A model generated the notes under the pieces. That model was not told the DNA's origin, made no database searches, and was given only the letters and a program-made list of their open reading frames with translations. The position numbers and the translations under genes are program-made. 64,000 bases of DNA. Source: Clonostachys chloroleuca. Its lineage: Eukaryota > Ascomycota > Sordariomycetes > Hypocreales > Bionectriaceae. This document shows, piece after piece, positions 48,172 through 59,779 of the stretch. Every line of letters begins with the position of its first letter. Position 1 is the first letter of the stretch. The stretch is from assembly GCA_037952775.1 (NCBI GenBank), contig JBANAY010000003.1, forward strand, positions 27,218,001 through 27,282,000, in the 5' to 3' direction.

Positions 48172-48861
48172 GCAACTATTGCGATCCTCAAATCGCATTT
48201 GGAGGATTTTGATATAATCGTGTGGATTATTTTGTCAACATTTAGGATTGGGAGAAATTGTTAGAGGATGATAGACTTGAAGGGCCGTGATTATAGAACT
48301 CTCTAGGCTTTTGTATATCTCTTCATATTACAAGACAATTGTTGACCACTTGAGACTGAAAAATGACCCACGCTCCTTCTCTCAACTGACCACGTTGTAA
48401 CATATAAATGAAATGTGCACCTACCATAGACCGATTGCTAACACTAGTTTGATATTTCCATCACATTGTGTTATCCAGCTGTACACAACGTCATATTGAG
48501 GAAGGATGTAGCCCGCATGTACACCTACGTTGCCAATGCGCCGGTGGACTCAACGATTTGTCCCACTCTTGGACCACACCCTATGGAGGGATAAATCGTC
48601 TTTCCTAACGCTCACGTGTTGTAATGATCACAGAAAACAATGATTTATTCGAATTTAAGTGATTGAGAGAGTCTATAGGGTGATGTGATAAACAAGGAAG
48701 TATTGGGTAAATAATGTTTAATAAATGAAGCAACCCAGACATTCTGTATAAACAAGAATGAATAAATAGATTATCTTCAGCGTTATCTAAAATTAAAATG
48801 AAAGGTAACTCCACAGGATTGAAATCGAAACATCTGGAGCTGTTGTGATTTTCGATGACTC
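48172..48861. other. Intergenic between convergent genes
   Basis: AT-rich 3' region; no gene recognised. Confidence 0.5.
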
Positions 48862-50048
48862 TCACAGCTCTTCATTAATCACCGAGACCTCAGCAAAGCT
48901 TTTGACCACATTGTTGAATTCTTCAGATGAACCTCCCAGAACAAAAGTAAAGAAGGACGATAAGGTGCTCGTCAAGATCTTGTCCAGTCGTTCGCCATCG
49001 ATTGCCCCAATTAGAGATGCCGCTTGGGCCTTGGCTTCCGCAGGCAGGTTCAAGGCGTTGAACAAACGGGGCATATCCGTATATGATCCGTGCAAAGTCC
49101 CGTTCAGCGCAAGCTCTGCCTTAGGACCCCGCAGGCTCTTCCAGAATTGAATCCATGTATCGTCTTCCTGATGGTGATTAGGTCGACCTAGTAGAAGGAA
49201 GGGCTCCTCAATTCCCTCGGAAAGAACGGGCTCGACAAGTCTGCCGTCCAAGTCAACACCTCCAAGAAACTGGGTATCCGTCTTGATCACTGAGGCAGCA
49301 CTAGCACCTCCCAGAGAGTGGCCATATGCGACAAGCTTGGAGAAATCAATACTCTCATGGAGGCCAGCGGGCAGTGATGAGGTACGCTTAAGGTCAGAAA
49401 CAACGTAAGACAGATCGGCAGCTCGGACCTGATAATGTTAGTACGCCCATTCTATTCGATCTCACTAGTGGCAGCAATTCTTACCTGGGTCAGCTTCTTG
49501 AGGGATTCAGTATCCTCTGAAATATTGGCCGACTTAATTATCATTCCGTCCGGGAACTCCACAAGGTCGGCATCATATGGGTGATCGACAGTAACCACGA
49601 CGTAGCCCTCGCTAGCAAGCGACATGGCCATCAAGCTGTACATAAGCCGAGAATTTCCAGCACCTGAGGAGAAGATGGCGAGAGGAAAACGTTGCTGTGT
49701 GCCATTGCGGCACTTCTTAACCGGCTTGGTCACATCGCAAACGTCAAGCTTCATCTCCGAAAAAGTGTTATTGGGAAGACCCAGGCCGCTAACCTGGGCA
49801 CCGTACCACGCTGCAGTGGCCGGAGGAAAGTAGGCGACCTCCTTGTGGGAGCAGGACTTTGCGACAGGCCAGAAAATGGATGTCAGGAGCCTTCGAGGGT
49901 GGCGGTTGTCCGCTGGAGAGTATGGGTCAACTCGGGAGTGATCGGTCATGGCATGAATCTTCAAGCCAACTTGGTAAGGGCCTTCGGGACTGGGAAGCAA
50001 TAAGGCGTCAGCTGTGGCCAGTAGGCCGAGGACGAGAAGGCGGAGCAT
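48862..50048 (-). CDS. Secreted PAF-acetylhydrolase-like lipase/esterase
   Basis: Exons (minus) 50048-49485 and 49428-48862 (56-bp intron) give 376 residues. A signal peptide (MLRLLVLGLLATADALLL) precedes the domain typical of platelet-activating-factor acetylhydrolase, isoform II-like: GPYQVG, DPYSP...RRLLTSIFWPV, FPLAIFSSGAGNSRLMY and VVVTVDHPYDADLVEFPDG. Across the splice, KLVAYGHSLGGASAAS follows, with Ser226 as nucleophile. An Asp in GGVDLDG and a late His in NGTLHGSYTD complete a plausible triad. These enzymes hydrolyse short acyl esters of phospholipids. Secretion is inferred from the signal peptide. Confidence 0.88.
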
Positions 50049-52739
50049 TTTAAGTAGTAAGGACGTTGTTGCTAATAAAGGTGTAGTTGATCGTTGAGAA
50101 TCGAAGTGTTGCAGCTCTAGACATTTGGCCAGATCCCAAGCCTTATATAAAAAATAATTTCATAATGACTTGTTAGCAAAGGAGTTCCACAAACTGCTGA
50201 ACCTGCGTTGGCGACGCATAGAGACTACCCAAAAGGGTAGTCATCGAGCGGACTCGCGGCTGAGAGCCCAATTACCGGGCAGTGCAAGGGCCTTAGCATT
50301 CAAACAGGGCCAGAAACAATGCAGATCTGGTCTCAAGGCCCGTTTTTCCATGTTGACCCGCATCACGCAGATCAACTCAGTGAGATTAGCGCCGCAAGAT
50401 GGCTTCTCTTTTCGGCATGGTGTTGTGTGGCCCGGCTTGAAACCACGCCTCTTCATTTCGTCATCTCAGCCGAACTAATGGTTAGTGATGAGAAAATACT
50501 TTGCCAAGGGCTTACCAACAATTTCAGATATGCAAGGTTGGTTGGCCGGCAAAGCATTGCAAAACATTGGTGAGATCTTCATTCAGACTGTGGTTAGAGA
50601 CAGCAAAAGCAAGTATTCTCAAGATAGATGTACGAGGATATGAAGAGAGCACTATAACAATGTTGTATTCTTTGGTCTGAAATCACTGCTGCTATTTTCT
50701 AATTTCAATTGAGTTGTAGTATCATTCTAATTTCCATCCTGACCGTTCCTCATACCTCCCGAAGGGTGTTGCTGGGATAATAGGCTCGCGTGATTTTTGG
50801 TCGAGCTTGTATGATGATCTGGAGAACACTTCTCGGATCAAGTTTCGCTTCAAGTTGCGAGAAGAAGGCGGAGGCTGCGGCAGAAAGCCAACATCGACAA
50901 GAAATTCGATGTTCTTCGCGACAGCTACCTTCAATGTGAGACGTGTCTTGCAAGACAGCTTGGCATTTGAATCCATGTCGACAGCTTCGTGCCCATCGGC
51001 ATTCTCAGTCTCAAGAATGTGCATCACAGGCCACGGAACGTGAGACTCTCTGTCAGCGTCAATATCCTTCCGGACAGCCCTCGGTTCCGTCCAGAACAAG
51101 AACTGGCCCTACGAGCAGATCGTGGCCTTCTGCTTCCCAGTGGCATTGTCATTGCCCACAAGGAGCGTCTCGCTGACTTCCTCCGGCTAGGCACCCAGGT
51201 CATCGACGCAAAGACCTCAATCGAGGTTATCTTGACCCTGCTTCTCAAGAATAAGGAGTAAGTTAGCAGGATCACCGAGCTTGCTACTACTGATGGTGAC
51301 GTGGCCGACCCATTTCACGAAGAGAACAACGGTCCTCGCTTCAGCATCTACATTCGGTCTTTTGCCGATCCTGACGGTCACATACGGGAGGTTAATACGG
51401 ATATTAATGGCGCCGTTGCATGGGACGGCCAATACCCCCAGGGTCGCAAATTTTGAACGAGTTGGATATTGAAAGGGTTCTCAAGTAAGAGGGTGGGCAT
51501 ATAGGCTGCATTCGCTACATCAGTTCCAAATACTGTCCCCAATTGAGGATCAATAATCAAGAAAGGTGATTTCATGGCTGATACTCCATGTCGGTAAACT
51601 TCCATCCCAGCTCTTCCCAAGTGATGAGTCCATGTCAAGCCCGTGGCTGACCTCGCCCCTTGGGAGTAAAGTTTGGCTTTCCGTGTTCGGTCCCATTATC
51701 CATATCATTGAAGTTCCGAATCCTCGACATGAGAGGATGAGTGACGTTCCCCAACCGCCCAGGTGCACCGATATCGATGCTTTGATGTAGTGGAAACTAC
51801 ATGTCTCAGTCCAGCTCAACGCTAGTCCGCAATCCTACAACATCCTAACTGTTAGGGCCATGGTTTTTCATCTTCTCATCATTCTCTCACCTAAGCTGTA
51901 CAACCCTAGCTGGATACCATTTGCTACCTAGCCACGGTGACGCTTGCCTCATTCCTGGACAAAGGACCTCGAAGTTTGACGCTAGCAACGACCGGGCCGG
52001 CAATGTCAAGGTGGTGATCATCACTCTCTGCCGTCCATCGGAGCAATTTTCATGCAGGTCGTCCATAGTGCGCAGCTGACCTGCGCAGGGATAACAGGCT
52101 GCGGCACATGCGGGCCACACACTAGAATCAACATGAAGAGCATGGGGGAGAAAGCGAAGCACTCTCGTGTTGCTTTTCAACAAGACGATGTGCATCTCGC
52201 CATCGTTCTCCTCTCTCTGGATACCGCGTGTAGAGCATTAGGCGAAGGCGAGTCGATTATTGAGCTAGCTAATGCATCCCGCATCAGCCTGCTCCCATCG
52301 GTCCGTGATTCGGGCATCGAGGGTCTGGGAGCGCTACCACTGCCTCTTGCTTGTAAGTCACTTGGCTTCCGTCTCCACGGCTTATTGTAGTATAAGTATT
52401 GTAGTATAAGATGCTCGTGTCACAAATTCTTGATATATTCATCCTCAGTACTTTTGTCTCTTCCGATGACTAGGTTGATAGCATCACGTGGAGGGGGACT
52501 TGTTATACCTTCGTCTTCTTCTTTGATTAGATTTTATAAGACAACCTCTCCCCTGTATCGTCATTCTTACTGTACTATCAAGGCATCAGTCTATTCTTTA
52601 CTCTCCGACCTTTTTGTCTCCAATTCAATATGGTCGATCCATCGTCTTCAAAGTCTCCTCTCGCATGTCATGGCGAGAATGAAGACTTGCTGAAAACTAC
52701 AACACTCCACGACGATGCCAGCACGTAGGACAGCAAGCC
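50049..52739. other. Gene-poor interval with unassigned short frames
   Basis: Several medium-length frames on both strands (for example 50722-51099 minus, 50989-51261 plus, 51378-51819 minus) overlap one another, and none matches a family I recognise. The interval may contain remnants of decayed genes. I cannot support a gene here. Confidence 0.4.
50141..50149 (-). promoter_or_regulatory. TATA box of the PAF-acetylhydrolase-like gene
   Basis: TATATAAGG on the minus strand about 95 bp upstream of the start at 50048. Confidence 0.55.
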
Positions 52740-54045
52740 CTGCCCAAGGGTCAGATCTACCTGATGTGCTACGCGCGGCTAATGGAGAGGATGGCTGTCT
52801 ACTCTGTATTTCCATAACTACCGCAGATGATTCCGTTCAACGACCGCCTGCCTGAGGCCGAAGTGGGCTTCTACACAGGCCTTGTAGAGTCAGCCACCTG
52901 CATGGCCGAAGTCTTCGTACTGGGATTCTGGTGCTATCTAGCTGATCGCATTGGGCGCAAGCCAGCGCTCGTCTACAGCATCACCGGCATAGCCTTTAGG
53001 CCGGCCCTGTTCGGCCTTTCTAGGAACATCACGCAGATGGCACTCCTCCGGGTTGTTCTCCGGGGCCGGCCTCATCATCCGGACCATGATCGGCGAGCAT
53101 GCCACGTCGAAGACCGGGGCCCAGGCATACGCGTGGTTCTCCATGTCTGACTTCATCGGTACCTTCATCGGGCCCATCCTCGGAGGCTCTCTTGCCGATC
53201 CGGTCAGACAGTACCCGGGCCTCTTCTCCAGCATCAATTTCTTCGAAAACACCCTTATGCTCTGCCAGGCCTCATCATAGGAGGCATCGACATCACAAGT
53301 GCCATCGTGTCGGCTCTATTTCTTGAAGAAACACTAGACAGAAGCACCGCACGCAGGGAAACCCTCGACCGACACCAAGCCCCGGAACCTGCACCACAGC
53401 AGATCACCTCTTGGCGGCTCATCAAATCACCCGGCATGCCTGCCGCGCTGTCCATCTACGGCCAGGTCTTCCTCATCACCAGCTTTTACATCGCCATGCT
53501 CCCCGTCGCCCTCTTCACACCAATCGACCTCGGGGGCATCGGCTACACAACGCCGCCGAGATCTCCCTCTACATAGGCGCACAGGCCGCGAGCCAGGCAC
53601 TATGGCTCGTCGTCGTCTTCCCGCACCTGCAGCAGCGCATAGGAGCCAAGGGCGTCCTGCGCGTCTGCTCGCTCGGCCCGCCCCTGTTCTTCTCCTCGTT
53701 CATCCTTATGAACGTCCTGTTGCGGACCGGGGGCACCGCATGCACCGCGTGCATCTGGGCCCTGACGTTCCTGAGCACGTTCGTCGGCCCCGCCGTCTTC
53801 ATGTCGTTTGCCGGGATGCAGCTGCTGGTGAACGATGCGACGCCAGAACCGAGCCTGCTGGGCCGCGTCAATGCGAATGCGCTTATGCTGTGCGGCGTCA
53901 TCAGGATTGCGGCGCCGAGCATCGCCACCGTCGTGTATGCCGTTGGTGTGCGTGGTCAGATTGCCGGGGGTATCTTGGCTGGGTGGTGACCATTTTGCTG
54001 TCTACTGGTCTGTATTTCAATTTGAAATGGGTTCTAGACTTCTAA
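52740..54045 (+). pseudogene. MFS transporter (DHA1 / ZIFL-like) pseudogene
   Basis: Family order is preserved but frames change repeatedly. LPKGQIYLMCYARLMER opens the sequence, followed by a TAA at 52815-52817 where the family has Tyr (FPYLPQM). VGFYTGLVES and the signature LADRIGRKPALVYSITG come next. Shifts then occur near 53052-53058 (into FSGAGLIIRTMIGE), near 53255-53262 (into PYALPGLIIGG...SALFLEETL), near 53545-53560 (into ISLYIGAQAASQALW) and near 53980 (into VVTILLSTGLYFNLKWVLDF). Together these fragments cover nearly a whole 12-helix drug:H+ antiporter of the type with LF.EETL after TM6. With one nonsense codon and at least four shifts it cannot make protein. The GC-rich sequence shows decay by indels rather than by C-to-T mutation. 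Confidence 0.85.
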
Positions 54046-54673
54046 GTCGGTATGGAAGCCATGCCTTACAGTGGTAGGTGATCAAAATAGGGAACGAGTA
54101 GACCGTAGCGGAGGGAAAACAAGATTGGGACGGATCTTGCGAGCAAATGGCGATGATTGGTCATGGTTTACATTGAACGTCGAATAATTGACGGGCAAAG
54201 GCATTTTATTCACGGCAGCAAGTGACATAAATGATGATGGAAGAAGAATCAAGTCGCTTGTAATTTTGAAACCTGTCTCGCTCAATTTTCCGTGAGTCTG
54301 AAGACGTTTATATACATGTAGGTATTTGAATATGTTCATGACTGCACCATCTCTGGTACGTAAATATGTGCGGCAGCCCTTCTTCAAGGTCTGCTCTTGT
54401 CTGCGCCCATCGACACCCATCGCATCCCTGGTGCGACATCGACATCCCTGGGGTTGATCATCATGCACCGGGATAAGTGGCCAACGATGGGGCGCAGTGA
54501 TTGTATGTCATCAATCAGTGATACCTGTGAAGGCCAGATATCATGTGTTAACAGTATCCAAGCAGTAAGCTGATCCATCCATGTTCTCGGCCCGCTAACA
54601 AAAGAAAAAGTAAAAGAAGAGAACGAAGGACGTGCATATCAGCGCGGCAGATGGGATTCCTCCGCCATCTGTG
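54046..54673. other. Intergenic
   Basis: 3' flanks of the MFS pseudogene and the Ser/Pro-rich gene. No gene recognised. Confidence 0.45.
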
Positions 54674-55905
54674 TTATGATACTTGTGACGGGGTGCTCAT
54701 GCGATGAAAAGGAAAATCCAGCCCCTCCTCTGGGCGAGGTGGCCGTCTTGGGGCCGCCTGTTTAGAGGCTCCCGTTTTCCCCTTGTTTGTTGGGGATGTG
54801 TCCTGCACTCGGTCTTCATAAAGAGGGACCAGCCTCCTAATTGACGACAGCGAGGACAGCGAGGCGTTTTTCCGGTGTCCAAACCGGCGCCGTGGTGGTG
54901 GTAGAGGAAAGTCTTCCTCGAACACGGACATCTCCTGGGAAGCCTGTGGTGCCTGTGATACCTGTGATGTCTGTGATGTCTGTGATACTTGCGATGCCTG
55001 GGACATCTGGGATGCCTGAGAGAGCGGTCTCCCACTCTGGCGTCTACTGGACCGACGAGGGGGGGAATGGCGGGCTCTTGGGAGGCTCGGGATAGAATGA
55101 AGACCCGTGAGGACTGAGCGGGCTTCTGGGCGGCGCGAGATACATCGGTGACCCAGGCAAGCTCAGCTCGCTATTCCGGCTGGCCAAGCTCGTAGTCGAC
55201 GATCCGAATTTCCTGTAGCGCGATGCGTAGGAGGAGACGCTCAAGGGTCTCTCGGCGTCTCTCACCAGCAGCAGCCTGTCCGTGGAGAAATCCGTGTCAT
55301 CCGGCCTGGTCGCCGTGTCGTTTGGCAACGGCCATGAGGGAGACGACTCTGCTACAGGCGAAGAGGGCTCCGAACCGTCGGCGCTGTAGATGGATGAGGC
55401 AGGCGAGCCGCATCTCCTCGGCCGGGCCTGCGTGGGACCATACCAGCTGATGATGCGCTGGCTGAACTCTGAAGTGATGTTCGAAGGTGAAGAAATGTCT
55501 GATCCGGAGGAGGCATCCGAGACGGTTGATGTGTTTGAGATTGTGGAAATATTACTGAGGTTATGTCTATGCCGACGGATGAATCCAGCATCCTCGGTGG
55601 ACGGCCTCGGCCCATCCGTGTCTAATAAGTGATACCTGGGTCCAGTGTGAGTCCTCGATCACCTAGAAATTTGGGGGAATATTGCTTGCGCAGTACAGGG
55701 CAAAGGAAAGAAGAGGAGAAAAAAAAAACATAAAATCATTTGCGAAACCAATAAAATAGAGAAATGTCACTTACGGTGTTCCGGCGATGAGGCCATCGAG
55801 GGGGTAGAGCCCATCCTCATCTGCCACGATGGGCTCCTCGGGAGAGAAGTCTTCTTTGAACTTTGACTGTCGGGGTGACTGAAGGTTCCCAGTCATGTAA
55901 CTCAT
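54674..55905 (-). pseudogene. Ser/Pro-rich disordered protein, frameshifted at a C7 run
   Basis: Exon 1 (55905-55775) encodes MSYMTGNLQSPRQSKF...DGLYPLDGLIAGT. A 139-bp intron with gtaag/ccag ends leads to exon 2 at 55635 (YHLLDTDGPRPSTED). The frame runs through Ser/Thr-rich low-complexity sequence and stops at a TAG (55044-55046) just after KSPPFPPSSVQ. In the next frame a clearly related C-terminus continues to 54674: RRQSGRPLSQASQ, an SQx repeat, RRRFGHRKNASLSSLSSIRRLVPLYEDR. The switch sits at seven C (55059-55065, minus sense); removing one C would join them into about 320 residues. No membrane segment or known domain is visible. I do not recognise the family. The protein as read would be 241 residues. 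Confidence 0.65.
54935..55020. repeat. 9-bp minisatellite encoding SQx repeats
   Basis: Around nine imperfect copies of a 9-bp unit (ctgtgatgt-like on the + strand). On the minus strand it reads as repeated Ser-Gln-x (A, M, V, T) within the C-terminal frame of the Ser/Pro-rich gene. Confidence 0.8.
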
Positions 55906-58900
55906 GGTTATAGCGCTGTCGTCGAGGTAATTGCCGGTTCAAGGGTTCGATGATGCCACTGTCGTAGTGTAGTCGTGAGCCGCCCCAATACATACACAAG
56001 CGCACAGCGCGACAGCCCTTTGAGATAAAGTCGTCTAGTGATAATAGCACGGAACCAGGCACGAGAACTGGCCAGGTGTGTGAATGATTATTATAAACTG
56101 TCGCCGGGCAAAGCACAGATCACTCCTTGGGTGGCGTCATGCTGAGATCCGCTATGCGAAGCTCCGCCACCAACGGGAAATCTAGGTGTGACCTCCGTCT
56201 ACCTAAGGCCCTCTTGGCAACGAGCTTGGAAGCTCTTCGGGGACCCCTGGAGCGGTTATTCGCGCCCATGGCAGCTGGTCTCTCCACCCTCACGCAGATT
56301 CAGGTCATTGTGCATTGCGGGAGCGCTTCCTTTGGCTATGCAACTATCATTGGGGGGCTGGCATACACAATACACAATAGTTGCATGATTCGCGCGGGGA
56401 CTTCACGGTATTCGGGACTACGTTGCTATGCGGTGTGGCATTTGTGATCGGTTTCTTCGGCTAATACTTGATAGCATCCCCTGACCTGCCAGATAGAGTT
56501 GGCCCTGGCATCGCACTCTGTAGACTCTGGAGATAACTCCAACCGCCCACTCTGGTTTGTCTGGACCGAGTCCACAGAGGAGACGAGACAAGGCCGGGGA
56601 GGGCCAGACCAGGACAGACCCGCTGGTCGGGGCCCAAAACAAGCGCTTGGTACTACTCGTCAGAAACCACCACACATTTAGACCCAGTGGCAAACCTGCC
56701 TCCAAACTGGGCAGATCGTGGGATGCTTCAAGGTCAGCAGTGTTTTAGGTGCCAGATTCGCAACAGACGTTCCGTTGCTCGAGTTTGCCTTAGATGGTAT
56801 AGTTCCCTTCGGCTCATCGGTCCTGGCTAGGGTTGGGAGATGGGGAGCAGCGAACGACCAGGATCCTGCTGATGGGGCTTCATTTTCTGCTGCTCTGGTT
56901 ATGTCAGCCTTCAGCAAGGCGAGTCCGTCAACCGACGCATGAGCATGACGACGCCAAACCAGATCCGCCCAGGACCCCCTTTACGGCAGTAGAGCCCGAA
57001 CATTGAGAAACTCTTCTCTTGCGCGACTGTCTGCTCTTCAGGCGGTCGCTAAAGAAGAAGGTCTCATCACACACGCCAGCGAACTCACAATCACCACCAT
57101 GTACGCTTGCTGATTTAGGCTGTTCGGGAGGGCGGACAAAGGCTTGGGACCAACACACGTGCAGAGCGGTTACATTACTGTGGGACGGGGACGGGTCCTT
57201 CCAGCACCAGGTAGAACAACTGGCGATCTTCAGCTCCTCTGTTTGTGTTCCCTCGCTATCCGAAGGCCAGATTGCAACAATCCGCGCCCTTTTACCCCGA
57301 GAAGCTGCATCGAGTGAGGCGGACATGATAAACCGCGCAGAACAATATGCGCAACGCATGATAGTCGGGCCGTCTGGAAGATGCTATCGTCTGGATGAAA
57401 TCAAGGAAACCAGTGCTCAAAATAGACACTGGCCTCCCTCCTCGTGGCCCCTGTTTGCCGCCTGGACAATGACGATCGGCATGAAACGCTGGCTAAGCCC
57501 CCCAACATAACATTCTCCGCCCTATTAATGGCACTCCCCACAAACCACCAGAGCGGCCCAAAAGCGCTTCGGAAGAGCCTGTTTTGAAATTTCCAGTCGC
57601 CAGGGCAAACAGAAGCAGGTCATCGATCATCTCCTGTGAGACGCGCATCTTTATGCGGCTCTGGACGCGTAGCCGCCTTCATTCAGGGGCGAGTTTGATC
57701 AATGATATTTGATCTCCACCTTGTAGTTTGTTCTCAGCTACCCTGTAGAACGCTCCTCGTGATAAAGAAATGCTCAGCAAGGCTCTTGACGCCTCTCAAT
57801 CGTCTTTTCAAGGCTAATGAACGTGATTCTCGTTGATTTGTGCCATTGTCTCAGTTCGGGGGCCAAGTTTGTGCAACTCTTGGGTGTCACTGACTTCGTT
57901 GCTCCTGAACTACGATCCCACCAACATAACCTCAGCCAACAATTACAACACTGTGACAGCCAACCATCCCATTTGACTAACACGTGGGTCTTAGACCTAC
58001 ATTCTATCTATTTCAGTCTGAGAAGAATAAAAACTAAAGACCTTTGTGATACCTCATTGGCTAGCAACGTGGTACTACAGATGCTCGCGAGACTTTTAAA
58101 CAGTTGTTCCAATGGGTGACCCCGCCTCCTTGGGATTTTAGCTGAGAATGCAGCAGCCCAAGTTGGTCATTGACTTGTGCTTCCCATCACGGCTATTTCA
58201 CGTTCAATTAGGCAAGTCCCGGTGATCACACGAGCAACTCGGGACTTCAGCTTCCCATCCTAAACCTCGCCATCCAAGATTCAAGCGTGCCGTAGAAGGA
58301 TGTGACGTGTGATGGCATCGAGTCTCCTGATTGAGCTAATTAGTGGCATCTTACCATCCCGCGATCACCCCAGGCCTACCCCAGTCGAGCTCCATGCGAC
58401 GCCTTTCCCATCTTGGTGAAACCTTAGTTCAAAGATGGACTGGAAGTAATGTTGTTTCTTTGGGCATCGAGAAAACCTACACGGAAAACGCTCGTCGCAT
58501 CCTCCAGCGCAATGGCAACATGCTCGAGAAGGTGGCTAATTGAAACACCTTGTATGACCTGTTCAGGTGCGCTGAGCTCGGCATGGGTATCACGAAAGAT
58601 TTGGTGCGCTCTCTCCTCCCACCGAAAACAAATAGAAAATATTGAGTTTGTGATTGTCTGGATAGCTAGCTATACAACTGCGATCTTCTTTGTCTCGGTG
58701 TTGGCCATCGTCATCGGTTTCTTGTCCTGCCTTTGACATGTGGCTTGAGCGCCGCGTCTGTGCAGTCAATTGCCCATTGGGTTTAAAAATAGCATACTTG
58801 AATCTCAGAAAATCCACTGCAAGGATCCTTTGAAAAACACAAGACAGGCGTACGTAATTCGGCAATGCGCCACTGCCTCGCCACACTCCTTCAAGGAGCC

Positions 58901-59098
58901 TGTCACCATCTCCAGGCGAGCAACATCCATCCAATCAAATAAAGTGCCTTGTTCATAGCCCCGTAAAGCAAACAGAAGGAATGACTAAGCCCGTGGCCTT
59001 GCCTGGCCCTTAAGGACTGAGCGTGCAACGGACCCTGGTTGGGGGTTCTACAGAGCACGGCTTCAGTTTCTCGGCTATCTCTAGTTGAAATATCTAAA
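55906..59098. other. Long interval without a supported gene
   Basis: About 3.2 kb. A frame from 56718 is broken by two TGA codons near 56940 and then continues as helical-looking protein (TLRNSSLARLSALQAVAKEEG) to about 57110. Another open frame lies at 57019-57510. They could be remnants of a gene, but no family is recognisable. Confidence 0.4.
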
Positions 59099-59779
59099 AT
59101 GGGGTCTACTACTACAGCTACATCCCAAGTAAGGAAGAACTATCTAGACAATGTTGAGACGCTGCGGGACATCATCCTCAACGATCACTTTGGTGGAGAC
59201 ATGGCGCCGGAGATCGTCGACCAGTGGTTGAGGGCTCTCGAGCCTGGCAGACAGTTCCCCCTCCCGCCCAATATCAAGGGGTTCTACGGTGGAAGTCTCC
59301 GAGAGTCGATGCCCATTGAGATAGCGCGGGGCTCGTACAAGCACATCATGCACACGACAGACGACACGGCCAAAGTCGACAAGTACGCCGGGCGGATGCT
59401 CATAGCGCTATCGATACTCGACCTCGAATCGCTTGTTGCGGATGATCCCACGCTAGGTGCGCTCGCACTGTGGCATAAAGCTCTTGCCGAGGTGCGGCTG
59501 CCCGAGAAAGCTGGGGAGCTCGCTCAAACGATGCAGCAGTACCAAACAGTCCGGCCAAAATCGAACCTGTCGGACAGCAAGCTGCCTGAAACTCCACGCC
59601 TCAAGACCAGGCTGGAAGCAGTGGCAAGAGAGTTGGGGAATACTGGGGCATTGGATCGGATTGCAGACTGGGATTGTTCATCTGTGAGTATGTAGAACGA
59701 GGGGAGGACCCTGCTCATATCTCGGCAAGACGATATCGCATCAGGCATTGAGGGTTTGGCCACCCTGATTCAGAACTAA
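59099..59779 (+). CDS. Small uncharacterised fungal protein
   Basis: Start ATG 59099 (an upstream in-frame ATG at 59039 is less likely). Read straight through, the frame ends at 59695. A gtatgt donor at 59688 and a caag acceptor at 59729 (42-bp intron) would instead join SSV to NDIASGIEGLATLIQN and end at 59779, giving 212 residues. The exact splice is uncertain. The protein is soluble and helical, with no signal peptide or membrane segment. Segments include YLDNVETLRDIILNDHF, WLRALEPGRQFPLPPNIKGFYGG and LEAVARELGNTGALDRIADWD. I do not recognise the family. Its even codon use and the absence of stops in over 590 bp suggest a real gene. Confidence 0.6.

Noticed and set aside
50722..51819. Cluster of overlapping frames suggesting a gene
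   Set aside because: Frames on both strands compete, none can be joined into a recognisable family, and there are no convincing splice signals.
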